Below, in pieces: positions 1 through 10,693 of a DNA stretch of 64,000 nucleotides (its first letter is position 1; every line of letters begins with the position of its first letter). A program made the translations under genes and the position numbers. The notes under the pieces are model-generated. The model did not search any database. It saw only the letters and a program-made list of their open reading frames with translations, and was not told the DNA's origin. This DNA is from Anoplopoma fimbria (taxonomy: Eukaryota > Chordata > Actinopteri > Perciformes > Anoplopomatidae), in NCBI RefSeq assembly GCF_027596085.1, contig NC_072463.1, positions 2,871,038-2,935,037 of the forward strand, in the 5' to 3' direction.

Positions 1-491
1 CAAGACAAAACTCTATTTGAAAGGTCGAACAATGTTTTTTAAAGAGCATTTCAAACCATTTCATAAGAAATACATTTTAGTACACCCACATTTGGTTTTG
101 TCTGTGTTTGCAACTATATATTCCCAATAAATCAATTAATAATTCAGTTAATGTTAAAAATAAGTGAAAATCTGCAATCATTCTTCTCCAGAGCCAAAGG
201 CAACACCTTTCATGTTCATGTTTTGAAAAGTAAATCTATTCAGACCAAACGTATTGAAGTTACACTGATAAAAAAATTGATGAAAATATTTCAAAAGTGG
301 GAATCAGTGAATTTGTGCCTTTTTTGTCATGATAAAATAATTCTCTGTTGATCAACTTATTAATACCATGTAAAATCAATTTTCAGGAGGAGAAATCTAA
401 GTCTCCTCCATGTCTCCTCCCCTCTAAGCTGACCCCATAACGTCTGTTCAGTCTGTCAGTCGATGCAGAGTCAGAGGACGATAAAGACATC
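1..491. other. 5' flank of V1
   Basis: AT-rich non-coding sequence ahead of the first V leader. It is nearly identical to 38649-39135, the flank of V26, so it belongs to the duplicated V1/V2 block. The last 90 bases hold a CTCCTCC-rich stretch and the likely 5' UTR. No gene is seen here. Confidence 0.7.
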
Positions 492-968
492 ATGATCAGA
501 AACACCAACGGGATCACTCTGCTGCTTCTCTGCCTCTCCTGTAGGTTCAAATTAAAACTCTTTGCTGAAAGTAAAATCTTTTGTTACCATTTCTGTGTTT
601 TCACAGCTCTTCTCTTTAAACACAGGTCGTTCTCTGAGCACCAACGTTCATCAGACTCCATCATCAATATTAACAAGTCCTCATGTTCCAGCAATAATCA
701 GCTGCAACCATTCAGTCAGTTCATACAATATGATATTGTGGTACCAGCAGCCGGTGGGTGACTCTGACCTTAAACTCATTGGATATATTCAGTATACGAA
801 CCCAACCATTGAGGATCACTTCAAACCGCATTTCAACATGACTGGAGACGGCTCGGCAAAATCTCAACTCCATGTTCTAAAACCCAGACAGCCTGAAGAC
901 AGCGGCGTTTATTACTGTGCAGCTAGTAGACACAGTGACTCAATGTCGCCAATGCTTCTACAAAAACC
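492..968 (+). CDS. TRBV: V1, TRB variable segment (family A), apparently functional
   Basis: Antigen-binding V domain segment, used after V-D-J joining. Leader exon 492-540 (MIRNTNGITLLLLCLS) ends at a GTAGGT donor. The V exon is 626-930, after an ACACAG acceptor. It has VHQTPSS in FR1, C23 in SCNHS, W41 in ILWYQQP, and DSGVYYC with C104, ending CAASR. The RSS is CACAGTG at 931, a 22-bp spacer and ACAAAAACC at 960. The frame is open throughout. Its duplicate is V26, which differs mainly around CDR1/CDR2. Confidence 0.93.
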
Positions 969-1112
969 TGCTCTGATAATCAGCCTCATAAATTCACACT
1001 GAAGAGGAGCACAGCTGCATCTAGCTGCAGCCTGTGGCAGGAAATCAACATGATATCATCAGGATACCTGTGTGAACCGCCACAGACGGATACTGTTCAA
1101 ATACACTGATCA

Positions 1113-1147
1113 AGACTCCTCCTCCTCCTCCTCCTCCTCTTCCTCCT
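1113..1147. repeat. CTC trinucleotide tract upstream of V2
   Basis: About nine CTC units followed by CTTCCTCC, about 55-90 bp before the V2 leader. The same tract lies before V27 at about 39757-39791. It may be part of the pyrimidine-rich V promoter or a simple microsatellite. Confidence 0.75.
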
Positions 1148-1200
1148 TTACATACTGTTCAGTTTGCAGTCATCATTACAGTTTTGTTTTCATCTGCGTT

Positions 1201-1698
1201 ATGATCATGATTAGACTCCTGGTACATTTAGCAGCTCTGCCGTTCTGTTTAACAGGTAATATCACTTTAACTCATAAATAAATTGTTCTATGTTTATTCT
1301 TACAGCCTATTAATTTCATTTTCTTCACTAAAGCTGTACGTTTAAAATGTGTCTTGCAGAACTCTCAAAGAACAGTGTTCATCAGGCTCCCGGTGCTCTG
1401 ATCAAACATCCTGGAGAAGAAGTCCAGATGAACTGCAGCCATTCAAACACTGATTTTACTATGATCCTGTGGTATAAACAGTCTGCTGGGGGAAATGATA
1501 TGGTCCTAGTCGGCTATGTACGATTCACTTCTGCAGCCGTTGAAGCTAAATTCAAAGACACTCATGATGTGAGCGGTGATGGGGGAAGTCTGGCATATCT
1601 TCATATTCCTAAATTGAATCACTCCGACACAGCGGTGTATTTCTGTGGTGCCAGTAGAGCACAGTGCTGCACAAACCCTGAGTCTTTGACAAAAACCC
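1201..1698 (+). CDS. TRBV: V2, TRB variable segment (family B), apparently functional
   Basis: Leader exon 1201-1255 begins MIMIRLLVHLAALPF and ends at a GTAATA donor. The V exon is 1360-1659, after TTGCAG. Landmarks are NSVHQAPGAL, C23 in MNCSHS, W41 in ILWYKQS, and DTAVYFC with C104, ending GASRA. Note Gly where most siblings have Ala after C104. RSS: CACAGTG at 1660, 23-bp spacer, CAAAAACCC at 1690. Its duplicate V27 is frameshifted, so this may be the only working member of the family in the window. Confidence 0.92.
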
Positions 1699-2248
1699 TC
1701 TGTGATGCAGCCGGTTACACAAATTACCACATGAACAAGAAATAAACCGCATTGTGAATGACTGATATCAGACATCTGGCTCACCCTGACACAGCTGGAT
1801 TCTTGTTTCATCCTTTAGGGGGCAGTGTTTCTCCACAGATCTTTTGATATGTGATGTTTTCTTTTTGGGAAACAATAAAATAATGAGAAATATTTTTTGC
1901 TGTCGACATTGAAGTTTTGATGAAGATAGTTAAATTGGTAAATATTGACATGCATCATTAGTGTTAATTAAGTTTTTTTTATAGTTGAAATTGAATTTAA
2001 AATATGTGCTCAATTCATAACAGAATTTATCAGACAAAGAATTACAACAAAGACACAGAGCGCTGTTAACATAACTGTTAGAATGATCTCATGTACTGTA
2101 GGGGGACCTCGAGGACCATAAATACTCCCAGCTACACAATGTGGAGGTCTGAACATCACACATGTGACACTCCCACCAGCTGCAGCAGTTTACATCTCTA
2201 ACCACACTGACTCTACATTAGACCTGTACAGTCTCTGAGGGACAGAAC
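1699..2248. other. V2-V3 intergenic, with family C upstream module
   Basis: Non-coding. The part from about 2048 on matches 37440-37641 closely. It contains the family C upstream element at 2094-2110 and a CACTCCCACCAGCTGCAG stretch about 70 bp before the V3 ATG. The start (1760-1960) is the shared 3' flank of V2 and V27. Confidence 0.6.
2094..2110 (+). promoter_or_regulatory. Family C V upstream element before V3
   Basis: TACTGTAGGGGGACCTC, 155 bp before the V3 leader ATG. The same element, exact or slightly changed, lies about 155 bp before the ATG of almost every family C leader (near 6583, 9239, 9995, 36359, 36796, 37487 and 38184). I read it as a subgroup promoter element. The function is inference from fixed spacing and conservation. 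Confidence 0.5.
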
Positions 2249-2747
2249 ATGGACGTCACTAAACATGGCCTCCTGAGCCTTTTAGTCCTTCTGCTCTGGA
2301 GAAAAGGTAACTACATTATAGCCTTTAACCTTTGCTGTAGAAAATCATGTTACATGCTCTACAGTTTGAAATGTAATGGTAATGGTGAATGGTTTACACA
2401 CAGGTCTGATTGCTGGGGATGATGTCACCCAGACAGAAATACTGTGGAAAGATGAGCGAGACAATGCAACAATGAGCTGCAGCCACACTAAGGGCAGCGG
2501 CTACTTCCAGATGTACTGGTACAGACAGCGGCCTGGAGAAACAATGAAACTAGTCGTGTTCACAACAACAGTCAACAATGATCATGATTTTGGAAATTTC
2601 AGCAGAGAGAAATTTTCAGCCACCAAGCCTAACGCTGAGAGTGGGACGCTCACAGTGAAGAAGCTGCAGCCAGAAGATAAAGGCTTGTATTTCTGTGCTG
2701 TGAGTGAACACAGTGATACAGATGCACTCAACAGCTGAACAAAAACC
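2249..2747 (+). CDS. TRBV: V3, TRB variable segment (family C), apparently functional
   Basis: Leader exon 2249-2306 begins MDVTKHGLLSLLVLLLWRK, donor GTAACT. The V exon is 2404-2708. Landmarks: DDVTQTEILWKDE, C23 in MSCSHT, W41 in MYWYRQRPGET, and DKGLYFC with C104, ending CAVSE. The GxMYWYRQ pattern and AVS ending resemble mammalian TRBV more than the ILWYKQ families here. RSS is near ideal: CACAGTG at 2709, 23-bp spacer, ACAAAAACC at 2739. Closest relative is V25. Confidence 0.93.
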
Positions 2748-3782
2748 TCAGTGCACTGTTAACATAACTGTTACAATCATCTCATGTACTGTAGGGGGAC
2801 CTCGAGGACCACAAATACTCACAGCTACACTTTGATACAGGATCAGAACATTACAGAAGATATTGACGCTCAAACCTCCATCTCAGATGAGACTCCTTCA
2901 GAACATGAACATTATTAAAGAGGATCTCCTCATATTACTGCTAGATTTTTGGGGGATGAAAGGAAAAGTAGAGGTAAATAATGTCACTGCATTAAAGCGA
3001 TATCTCTGGTCTTTTGAGTGGGGTTGTATGAGGTACTAATATATAGTCAGTGTATTACTGTAGACGACTGCACGGCCCAAGTTTGGAGAAAAAGACACGA
3101 GTACCAGAACAGCAGCAACACGTATTCTAGCCACGAAAACAAATAAATAAAAGTCATATGTTTAGAATATTTTCTCCAGTTTAAGGTAAAAAACATAATT
3201 TTACCTCACAGAACAGCAGGTATACCACTACCTTGGTGAAGCCTCATTAACCAAAGTCACACAAGAACACCAACAAACTAAACAATTGAGGCAGCAGAAG
3301 ACCAGCAGTTCTGCAAGGTTTCTTTGTCAATGAAGTCCGGTGGCTTATGCGACAGCACAGATGATACAACAGCTTCAGTTCCTCATCGGAAACGGCTGAC
3401 TCATGGCAAAGTAGACCTGTGAGAATATGTCTATGTGTCTGTGGTCAGTATGTTAAATATATAGTCAGACAGGCTCCCAAAGACTGCTGCACATGTGTCT
3501 GTAAATACCTGTGACATGGTACAATGCTTCATAATAGTAAAAACTTCAACTGACCTTCACTCACTGACACCTGCAGGATTTTCACACCTGCAGGGGGAGA
3601 CAAACCTCAGCAAGTTAAACAGTCGCAGACTTCCCCCGTTTAAAGTACGATATCAACACAGTGCTCCACCCTGCTGATGAAGGAAAAAGCTCGTCCCCTG
3701 AGTGTGATAGTAACAGTAGCACTCATACAGGTGCTGAGCTGAAAGGAAAGCGAATAGTAGAGTCTCACATTTAAACTTCTTT
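2748..3782. other. V3-V4 intergenic with a solo leader relic
   Basis: Holds a second copy of the family C upstream element near 2787. A decayed family C leader starts at 2905 (MNIIKEDLLILL); its donor looks damaged and no V exon follows. From about 2980 to 3780 I recognise nothing; there are short reading frames without Ig motifs. Confidence 0.5.
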
Positions 3783-4254
3783 ATGATGTTTCTGGTCTTT
3801 GTATTTTGTTTCCTCCATCTGCCGGGGAATGAGGGTGAGTACACCAAACAGAGTAAAAGAACGTACAGCTAATAGTTTCAGTATTTAAAATAACATCTGC
3901 TCTCTTTCCACAGGTGCCTCTAATAACAGCAGTGTCATTCAAACACCTCCTTTCATCATTAAGAGAACTGGTGAATCGGTTGCCAGTGAGATCAACTGTG
4001 TAAACGACTTGAATTATGATTATGTTCTCTGGTACAAACAAGACGAACACAAAGCTCTAAAGTATCTTGGATATATGAATCTGAACCACCCATACCCCGA
4101 GGCCGACGTGAAAGGCAAAATCAGCTTTGGCGGAGATGCCCGTAAACATTCACACCTCACCATTTCTGATCTTTCATTAAATGACAGTGGAGTGTATTTC
4201 TGTGCAGCCAGTCAGCACAGTGCTGCAGATTCCCCTCAAGTCAATACAAAAACT
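3783..4254 (+). CDS. TRBV: V4, TRB variable segment (family D), apparently functional
   Basis: Leader exon 3783-3834 (MMFLVFVFCFLHLPGNE), donor GTGAGT. V exon 3914-4215 after TCCACAG. It reads SVIQTPPFII, C23 in EINCVND, W41 in VLWYKQDEH, and DSGVYFC with C104, ending CAASQ. RSS: CACAGTG at 4216, 23-bp spacer, ACAAAAACT at 4246. A heavily decayed relative lies at about 36060-36200 in front of cluster 2, which supports a cassette duplication. Confidence 0.92.
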
Positions 4255-5032
4255 CTGTCTGTCTGACAGACAAACAGCATGTTGAGTCTCTTGAACACCT
4301 GCAGCCGGCCGCCATCTTAACTGAGCATTTGAACATTTTATCAACTGTTTTGACACAATTGTGACCCCGTCTGAGGTCGTGTTTTAGGCCCAAAGCTCAA
4401 CAATATAAAGCCGTCACAACCCTTAGATGTGCAGAATATAATGTTTGTAATGAACCATGTTAATGTACAACAAATGTTCGAAGAGGCAAAAATGAAATGT
4501 GTTTTTCACCGGTAATGTTTTTAAATGCAGGGGTTAAACAAGTATTTATGTTTCGTTTATGTGATCAGAAAAGACTGACTGGGGCTGTAATAAAATGATT
4601 AATATGAACAACAGATTGTCATTCACATTATTGGTTTATTCAATTAATGTAAAGTGAACACACTTATTATAAGGACAAAAGTAACTCATATGATAAAATA
4701 CATAAACATGTGCTGCTTCCTCCCATTGAAGCCAAACTTCTGCTGTACTTCCAAAACACAAAGATAATACTCTGTATAATACTCCTGTATTGTTCCACCT
4801 GACCTCCAGGGTTCATCTCAGGTCTTTGTTATCTGCTTTCCTGTCATAAGGTGGCAGTACAGTATGTCTGTGGTGTGTAGTGGCAGTTCAGGTTCATGAA
4901 ATATAACACCACCCGACAAAATAACATGTTTCCTGATGGGAGGGTCTACAGCAATATCCAGTAACCGCTGAATATACTGTGATGAGAACACAGAACCAAT
5001 AACAAGATTGATCAGTCAGAGAACACAACAAG
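4255..5032. other. V4-V5 intergenic
   Basis: Contains a short relic near 4387-4445 shared with the V fragments at 6250 and 8905. From about 4450 it is the 5' flank shared with V7 (7090-7687) and V10 (11500-11957). No gene is seen. Confidence 0.55.
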
Positions 5033-5524
5033 ATGATCACCGTCTTCTGCATAGCCCTTAATGTCTTCATGGTTTCAGGTCATTTTCACATCTTAAACTC
5101 CTGTTGACGTTCCTTTACGTTAACATTTACGAGGACTCACTCATACCATGATTGTAAATATTTTTTGGTTGATGCTGTTTCCACAGGTTCCTCTCTCAGC
5201 GACCAAGTCCACCAGACTCCAGCTGATATGTACAACGAACCCGGAGAAAATGCCAAAATCAACTGCTCGCACAGTATCGACAACTACAATCAAATCCTCT
5301 GGTATAAACAATCCAGGGATAAAAAACTGCAGTTCCTGGGATACATGTTGGCAACTAGTGGAAAACCAGAAACTGGACTGGGAGTGAAGATAGAAGGGAG
5401 TGCAAATAAAGACCAAATCTGCACATTAACAGTTGAAGGACTGGCCCTGAACAGCAGTGCGGTGTACTTCTGTGCTGCTTGGTTACACAGTGCTACATAT
5501 CACTGCTCCTCAGTACAAAAACCT
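5033..5524 (+). CDS. TRBV: V5, TRB variable segment (family E), apparently functional
   Basis: Leader 5033-5078 (MITVFCIALNVFMVS) with an unusual GTCATT donor; sister genes V11/V12 have GTAATG. V exon 5187-5485 after TCCACAG. Landmarks: SDQVHQTPADMYN, C23 in INCSHS, W41 in ILWYKQSRDK, and SSAVYFC with C104, ending CAAWL. An additional Cys lies in FR3 (DQICTLTV). RSS: CACAGTG at 5486 with CAAAAACCT at 5516. First member of a local tandem array (V5, V7, V10-V13). Confidence 0.88.
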
Positions 5525-5796
5525 CCTCATCACACATTCTTTGATCTCTGTGTTAAAGCTCACAGCCCCCTGCACCTGTGCTCATCCTCTCATAAGGCGG
5601 CAGTACATCTGAGTGTAGTCGTCGTTGACATGATGGTTATAATGTTCAGAGGATGAGAAGGTGTTAAACAAAATCTGTCGTGTACTGCTGCTATTTCAGC
5701 TGGGTTTCATATAGTTTTGTGTTTTTCAGTTTTTTAATTCATCAGTGTTTCTGATCATGTTGTATTTTGTCCAATGCTTTGTTGATGCTTTTCCAG

Positions 5797-6050
5797 AGGT
5801 TCCTCTCGGTGAAAAAGTCGAGCAGACTCCAGCTTATACGTACAACAAACCAGAAAAACATTCAAAAATCAACTGTTCACACAGTATTGACAACCACGAC
5901 CAAATCCTGACAGACAACTACGGCCCCTAGAATGCATGTTAGCAACCAAGGGAAAGTCAGAGATGTGAAAAAAGAAGGACGTGCAGATAAAGAGCAGACC
6001 TGTACATTAACAGTTTAATGACTCTGTCAGTGTTCTTCTGTGCTGCCAGG
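5797..6050 (+). pseudogene. Family E V relic without RSS
   Basis: Starts as VPLGEKVEQTPAYTYN after a TTCCAG acceptor and keeps C23 (INCSHS). The W41 region is broken (DQILTDNYGP then stop), FR3 carries another stop, and the sequence after the C104 position has no heptamer or nonamer. No leader is identifiable upstream. Identical decay is seen at 8451-8704, so it was already dead when the unit of about 2.65 kb duplicated. Confidence 0.8.
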
Positions 6051-6145
6051 TTAAACCAGGCGGCAACCTCGGGTTATGAACAGTCAAGCCAATGCTGAAG
6101 TGTTTTAAACTAGCATTCTCTAGACTGACCAGATTTCTACTTTAA

Positions 6146-6300
6146 AGATGCCACAATGGAAGAGCCATATAAAGAACATTTCAATATCTCTGGAGATGTG
6201 GGTGGAGCTACAGCAAAGAATGGCTCGTTAATTTTGACACCATCTGGATCTCAACAATATAAAGCCGTCACAACCCTTAGATGTGCAGAATATAATGTTT
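6146..6300 (+). pseudogene. Family F V fragment (FR3 only)
   Basis: The stretch MEEPYKEHFNISGDVGG is the FR3 of V16/V28 (MEESYKDDFNISGDLGG), followed by TAKNGSL. There is no leader, FR1, W41 or RSS. A second copy, with a small indel, is at 8803-8955. It was probably carried along with the adjoining family E relic. Confidence 0.7.
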
Positions 6301-6582
6301 GTGATGTTGTGATATTATGTGTAACTTATGGTGCCTTAAACTTCAAACAGCTGCAACACCAGACATCCAAACCATTCTGCTTCCTACAGTCTGCCTCACG
6401 TCTAGCTTTTGGTAAAAAGATTTAAAACAACCCTATCAAGAATTTCATTATCAGACTTAATAGTTAAATTATCTTTTCTGCCATGCCGGTACAGAAATAT
6501 ATTCAATTATAAAATATATGACATCATCAATGGGTCTTCCTCAGCCTTGACTTCCAGGAAACAGACATCCATGACAGTGATG

Positions 6583-6598
6583 AACTGTAGGGGGACCT
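6583..6598 (+). promoter_or_regulatory. Family C upstream element before orphan leader
   Basis: AACTGTAGGGGGACCT, 157 bp before the orphan leader ATG. It is an exact core match of the element described at 2094. Confidence 0.4.
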
Positions 6599-6739
6599 TA
6601 CCTCAGTACCACTGATCCTCCCATCTATACTTCTTATGTCACTATACTACTGACAGTGTGAATGCAGTGACACTCCCACCTACAACTCTTCATGTCTCTG
6701 GACCTACATGTGACTCTGGTAGTTTGTGTCTGACAGAAT

Positions 6740-6789
6740 ATGGATATTAACATCATCAAACAAGACGTCTTTGTACGGTCAGTCTGCAG
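6740..6789 (+). pseudogene. Orphan family C leader exon
   Basis: MDINIIKQDVFVRSV followed by an AG/GTAATT donor. It equals the V8 leader at 9395 except for a deletion of about 14 bp that removes the hydrophobic end. No V exon follows before the V7 flank, so this is the left remnant of a V8-type gene in the tandem unit. Confidence 0.7.
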
Positions 6790-7687
6790 GTAATTTACAA
6801 TAAACTCAATGTTTTAAATAAATATAGAAAGAAATAAAACATGAATTCTCGACCATAGAAACAGTGCCTTGAAAAGTATAATCATCACTTAAGGTCCACT
6901 AACTGGAACCTCGGTACATTATCAAAGACAATGAGAGAGAGTTAAAAGCTCCAGCAGCATCTATTAAGTAACGTTGAGTTAAGATTATTATGTCAAACTT
7001 TATGTCTTCATTTCTTATTATTGAACTAATGATGTTCAAACATTACTAAATGTGCAGAATAAAGGAACAATAATCAAAGAATAGGGAATCTAATGAACCA
7101 TGTTAATGTACAACAAATGTTCGAAGAGGCAAACATCCAAAAATGAAATGTGTTTTTCACCGGTAATGTTTTCAAATGCAGGGGTTAAACAAGTATTTAT
7201 GTTTCCTTTATGTGATCAGAAAAGACTGACTGGGGCTTTAATAAAATGATTAATATGAACAACAGATTGTCATTCACATTATTGGTTTATTCAATTAATG
7301 TAAAGTGAACACACTTATTATAAGGACAAAAGTAACATTCTCATATAATAAAATACATAAACATGTACTGCTTCCTCCCATTGAAGCCAAACTTCTGCTG
7401 TACTTCCAAAACACAAAGATAATACTCTGTATAATACTCCTGTATTGTTCCACCTGACCTTCAGGGTTCATTTCAGGTCTTTGTTATCTGCTTTCCTGTC
7501 ATAAGGTGGCAGTACAGTATGTCTGTGGTGTGTAGTGGCAGTTCAGGGTCATGAAATATAACACCACCCGACAAAATAACATGTTTCCTGATGGGAGGGT
7601 CTACAGCAATATCCAGTAACCACTGAATATAATGTGATGAGAACACAGAACCAATAACAAGATTGATCAGTCAGAGAACACAACAAG
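6790..7687. other. Flank between orphan leader and V7
   Basis: From about 7090 on it copies 4440-5030 (the V5 flank). Between 6800 and 7090 it shares a short stretch with 11400-11490. No gene is seen. Confidence 0.5.
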
Positions 7688-8178
7688 ATGATCACCGTCT
7701 TCTGCATAGCCCTTAATGTCTTCATGGTTTCAGGTCATTTTCACATCTTAAACTCCTGTTGACGTTCCTTTACGTTAACATTTACGAGGACTCACTCATA
7801 CCATGATTGTAAATATTTTTTGGTTGATGCTGTTTCCACAGGTTCCTCTCTCAGCGACCAAGTCCAACAGACTCCAGCTGATATGTACAACGAACCCGGA
7901 GAAAATGCCAAAATCAGCTGCTCGCACAGTATTGACAACTACAATAACATCCTCTGGTATAAACAATCCAGGGATAAAAAACTGCAGTTCCTGGGATACA
8001 TGTATGCAACTAGCGCAAACCCAGGGGCTGGACTGGGAGTGAAGATAGAAGGGAGTACAGATAAAGACCAAATCTGCACACTAACAGTTGAAGGACTGGC
8101 CCTGAACAGCAGTGCGGTGTACTTCTGTGCTGCTTGTTACACAGTGCTACATATCACTGCTCCTCAGTACAAAAACCT
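7688..8178 (+). CDS. TRBV: V7, TRB variable segment (family E), probably functional
   Basis: Leader 7688-7733 is the same as in V5, with the weak GTCATT donor. V exon 7842-8139: SDQVQQTPADMYN, C23 in ISCSHS, W41 in ILWYKQSRDK, C104 in AVYFC. CDR2 differs from V5 (GYMYATSANPG). One base is missing just before the heptamer (GCTTGTTA versus GCTTGGTTA). That sits in the trimmed coding end, so it need not disable the gene. RSS: CACAGTG at 8140, 23-bp spacer, CAAAAACCT at 8170. Confidence 0.85.
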
Positions 8179-8450
8179 CCTCATCACACATTCTTTGATC
8201 TCTGTGTTAAAGCTCACAGCCCCCTGCACCTGTGCTCATCCTCTCATAAGGCGGCAGTACATCTGAGTGTAGTCGTCGTTGACATGATGGTTATAATGTT
8301 CAGAGGATGAGAAGGTGTTAAACAAAATCTGTCGTGTACTGCTGCTATTTCATCTGGGTTTCATATAGTTTTGTGTTTTTCAGTTTTTTAATTCATCAGT
8401 GTTTCTGATCATGTTGTATTTTGTCCAATGCTTTGTTGATGCTTTTCCAG

Positions 8451-8704
8451 AGGTTCCTCTCGGTGAAAAAGTCGAGCAGACTCCAGCTTATACGTACAAC
8501 AAACCAGAAAAACATTCAAAAATCAACTGTTCACACAGTATTGACAACCACGACCAAATCCTGACAGACAACTACGGCCCCTAGAATGCATGTTAGCAAC
8601 CAAGGGAAAGTCAGAGATGTGAAAAAGAAGGACGTGCAGATAAAGAGCAGACCTGTACATTAACAGTTTAATGACTCTGTCAGTGTTCTTCTGTGCTGCC
8701 AGGT
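8451..8704 (+). pseudogene. Second copy of the family E relic
   Basis: Almost base-identical to 5797-6050, including the stop after DNYGP and the missing RSS. One adenine fewer follows the TGTGAAAA run. It marks the second unit of a tandem duplication with a period of about 2.65 kb (V5 leader to V7 leader is 2655 bp). Confidence 0.8.
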
Positions 8705-8802
8705 TAAACCAGGCGGCAACCTCGGGTTATGAACAGTCAAGTCAATGCTGAAGTGTTTTAAACTAGCATTCTCTAGACTGACCAGATTTCTACTTTAAAG
8801 AT

Positions 8803-8955
8803 GCCACAATGGAAGAGCCATATAAAGAACATTTCAATATCTCTGGAGATCTGGATGGAGCTACAGCAAAGAACGGCTCGTTAATTTTGACAGACCATCT
8901 GGATCTCAACAATATAAAGCCGTCACAACCCTTAGATGTGCAGAATATAATGTTT
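8803..8955 (+). pseudogene. Second copy of the family F FR3 fragment
   Basis: Reads MEEPYKEHFNISGDLDG and aligns to 6146-6300. There is no RSS or upstream exon. Confidence 0.65.
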
Positions 8956-9238
8956 GTGATATTGTGATATTATGTGTAACTTATGGTGCCTTAAACTTCA
9001 AACAGCTGCAACACCAGACATCCAAACCATTCTGCTTCCTACAGTCTGCCTCACGTCTAGCTTTTGGTAAAAAGATTTAAAACAACCCTATCAAGAATTT
9101 CATTCTCAGTCTTAATAGTTAAATTATCTTTTTTGCCATGCCAGTACAGAAATATATTCAATTATAAAATATATGACATCATCAATGGGTCTTCCTCAGC
9201 CTTGACTTCCAGGAAACAGACATCCATGACAGTGATGA

Positions 9239-9253
9239 ACTGTAGGGGGACCT
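9239..9253 (+). promoter_or_regulatory. Family C upstream element before V8
   Basis: ACTGTAGGGGGACCT, 156 bp before the V8 ATG. It is followed by the CACTCCCACCTACAACTC stretch found before other family C leaders. Confidence 0.45.
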
Positions 9254-9394
9254 TACCTCAGTACCACTAATCCTCCCATCTATACTTCTTATGTCACTAT
9301 ACTACTGACAGTGTGAATGCAGTGACACTCCCACCTACAACTCTTCATGTCTCTGTACCTACATGTGACTCTGGTAGTTTGTGTCTGACAGAAT

Positions 9395-9949
9395 ATGGAT
9401 ATTAACATCATCAAACAAGACGTCTTTGTACGGTCAGTCTTTCTGCTGTGGACTGCAGGTAATTTACAATAAACTCCACTGTTAATAATTACAACTTGGC
9501 TTTAACTTAAGTCTCACTATATCTGATTGTTGTTTTGTTTGCAGCGTTTTCCGATAACAGACTGACAGTTTATAATTAATAACTTGGTAACTATTATACA
9601 CACAGGTCTTATTGATGGGAGTGATGTCACCCAGACTGACATTCTGTGGAAAGACGAGGGTGAAAATGCAACAATGAGCTGCAGCCAAACGAAGGGTGGT
9701 CTGTACTACCAGATGTACTGGTACAGACAGCGGTCTGGAGAAACAATGAAACAAATCGTGTTCACAACAACAGGCGTCAATGATCATGATTTTGGAAATT
9801 TCAGCAGAAAGAAGTTTTCAGCCACCAAGCCCAACGCTGAGAGTGGGACGCTCACAGTGAAGAAGCTGCAGCCAGAAGATAAAGGCTTGTATTTCTGTGC
9901 TGTGAGTCAACACAGTGATACAGATGCACTCAACAGCTGAACAAAAACC
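9395..9949 (+). CDS. TRBV: V8, TRB variable segment (family C), apparently functional
   Basis: Leader 9395-9458 (MDINIIKQDVFVRSVFLLW), donor GTAATT. V exon 9606-9910 after CACACAG: SDVTQTDILWKDEG, C23 in MSCSQT, W41 in MYWYRQRSGET, C104 in GLYFC, ending CAVSQ. RSS: CACAGTG at 9911, 23-bp spacer, ACAAAAACC at 9941. The 3' half is nearly identical to V3 and V25, while the leader and CDR1/CDR2 differ, a pattern that fits partial gene conversion. Confidence 0.92.
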
Positions 9950-9994
9950 TCAGTGCACTGTTGGTACATCTGTTATGAGTCTATTTATCTGCTG

Positions 9995-10011
9995 TACTGT
10001 AGGGGGACCTC
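9995..10011 (+). promoter_or_regulatory. Family C upstream element before V9
   Basis: TACTGTAGGGGGACCTC, exactly 155 bp before the V9 ATG. It also lies about 45 bp after the V8 nonamer. Confidence 0.45.
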
Positions 10012-10149
10012 AAGCACAATCAGTGAACATGGTAGAACACAGAGACACTCCCTGCTGTAACCGTTCATATCTGTGGTAACGTCACACCTCCCATCACACA
10101 GACTGACAGAGACTCTGCTCTCTGAGTTCATTTTGATCACAACACAATA

Positions 10150-10693
10150 ATGATCACAGCTGGTCTGATCAAACTCTCTGCTCTGCTCTGGATTGTAGGT
10201 ACTGTACGTTATGATTCTGGTGAACATGAAGAAGCTGTTACTTTACATTCATACTGATGATTGTATGTTGATCTTTCTGACTGCAAACAGATATGTTGAT
10301 GTTGGTGATCCTGTAACATGACATGTGATTTATTTTACCCCCACAGGTCTATCTGATGGGAGTGATGTCACCCAGACCTCTCTGCTGTGGAGGGTCAAGA
10401 ATCAATCCGCCACAATGAACCTGCAGTCACACTAAGGACATCTCACATATCGACAGATGTACTGGTACAGACAGCTACCAGGGGAGAGAATGAAACAAAT
10501 AGTTTTCACGACTCCAAGTCCTCCTCATACGTATGAAAGTGGCTTCAGTCAGGACAGATTTCCTGCAACAAAGAGTGATGCTCTGTCTGGATCTTTGACG
10601 GTGGAGAAGCTGCTGCCTGGGGACAGCGGAGTGTATTTCTGTGCTGTGAGTCAACACAGTGATACAGGTGACTTAGACAGCTGCACAAATACT
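10150..10693 (+). pseudogene. TRBV: V9, TRB variable pseudogene (family C)
   Basis: Leader 10150-10198 (MITAGLIKLSALLWIV) and acceptor (10347) are fine. In the V exon (10347-10654), an extra base puts the FR1 Cys codon out of frame and gives a stop at the start of CDR1. A second indel restores the frame before MYWYRQLPGER. C104 is present (DSGVYFC, ending CAVSQ). The heptamer CACAGTG at 10655 is good; the nonamer ACAAATACT is weaker. A sequencing indel is possible, but two separate changes favour a real pseudogene. Confidence 0.85.

Noticed and set aside
1072..1281. Frame with a serine run upstream of V2
   Set aside because: Product of the CTC repeat; the V2 leader overlaps it in the correct frame.
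5141..5416. Minus-strand frames opposite family E V exons, recurring in each copy
   Set aside because: Shadow frames of conserved V exons; no leader, domain or splice logic of their own.
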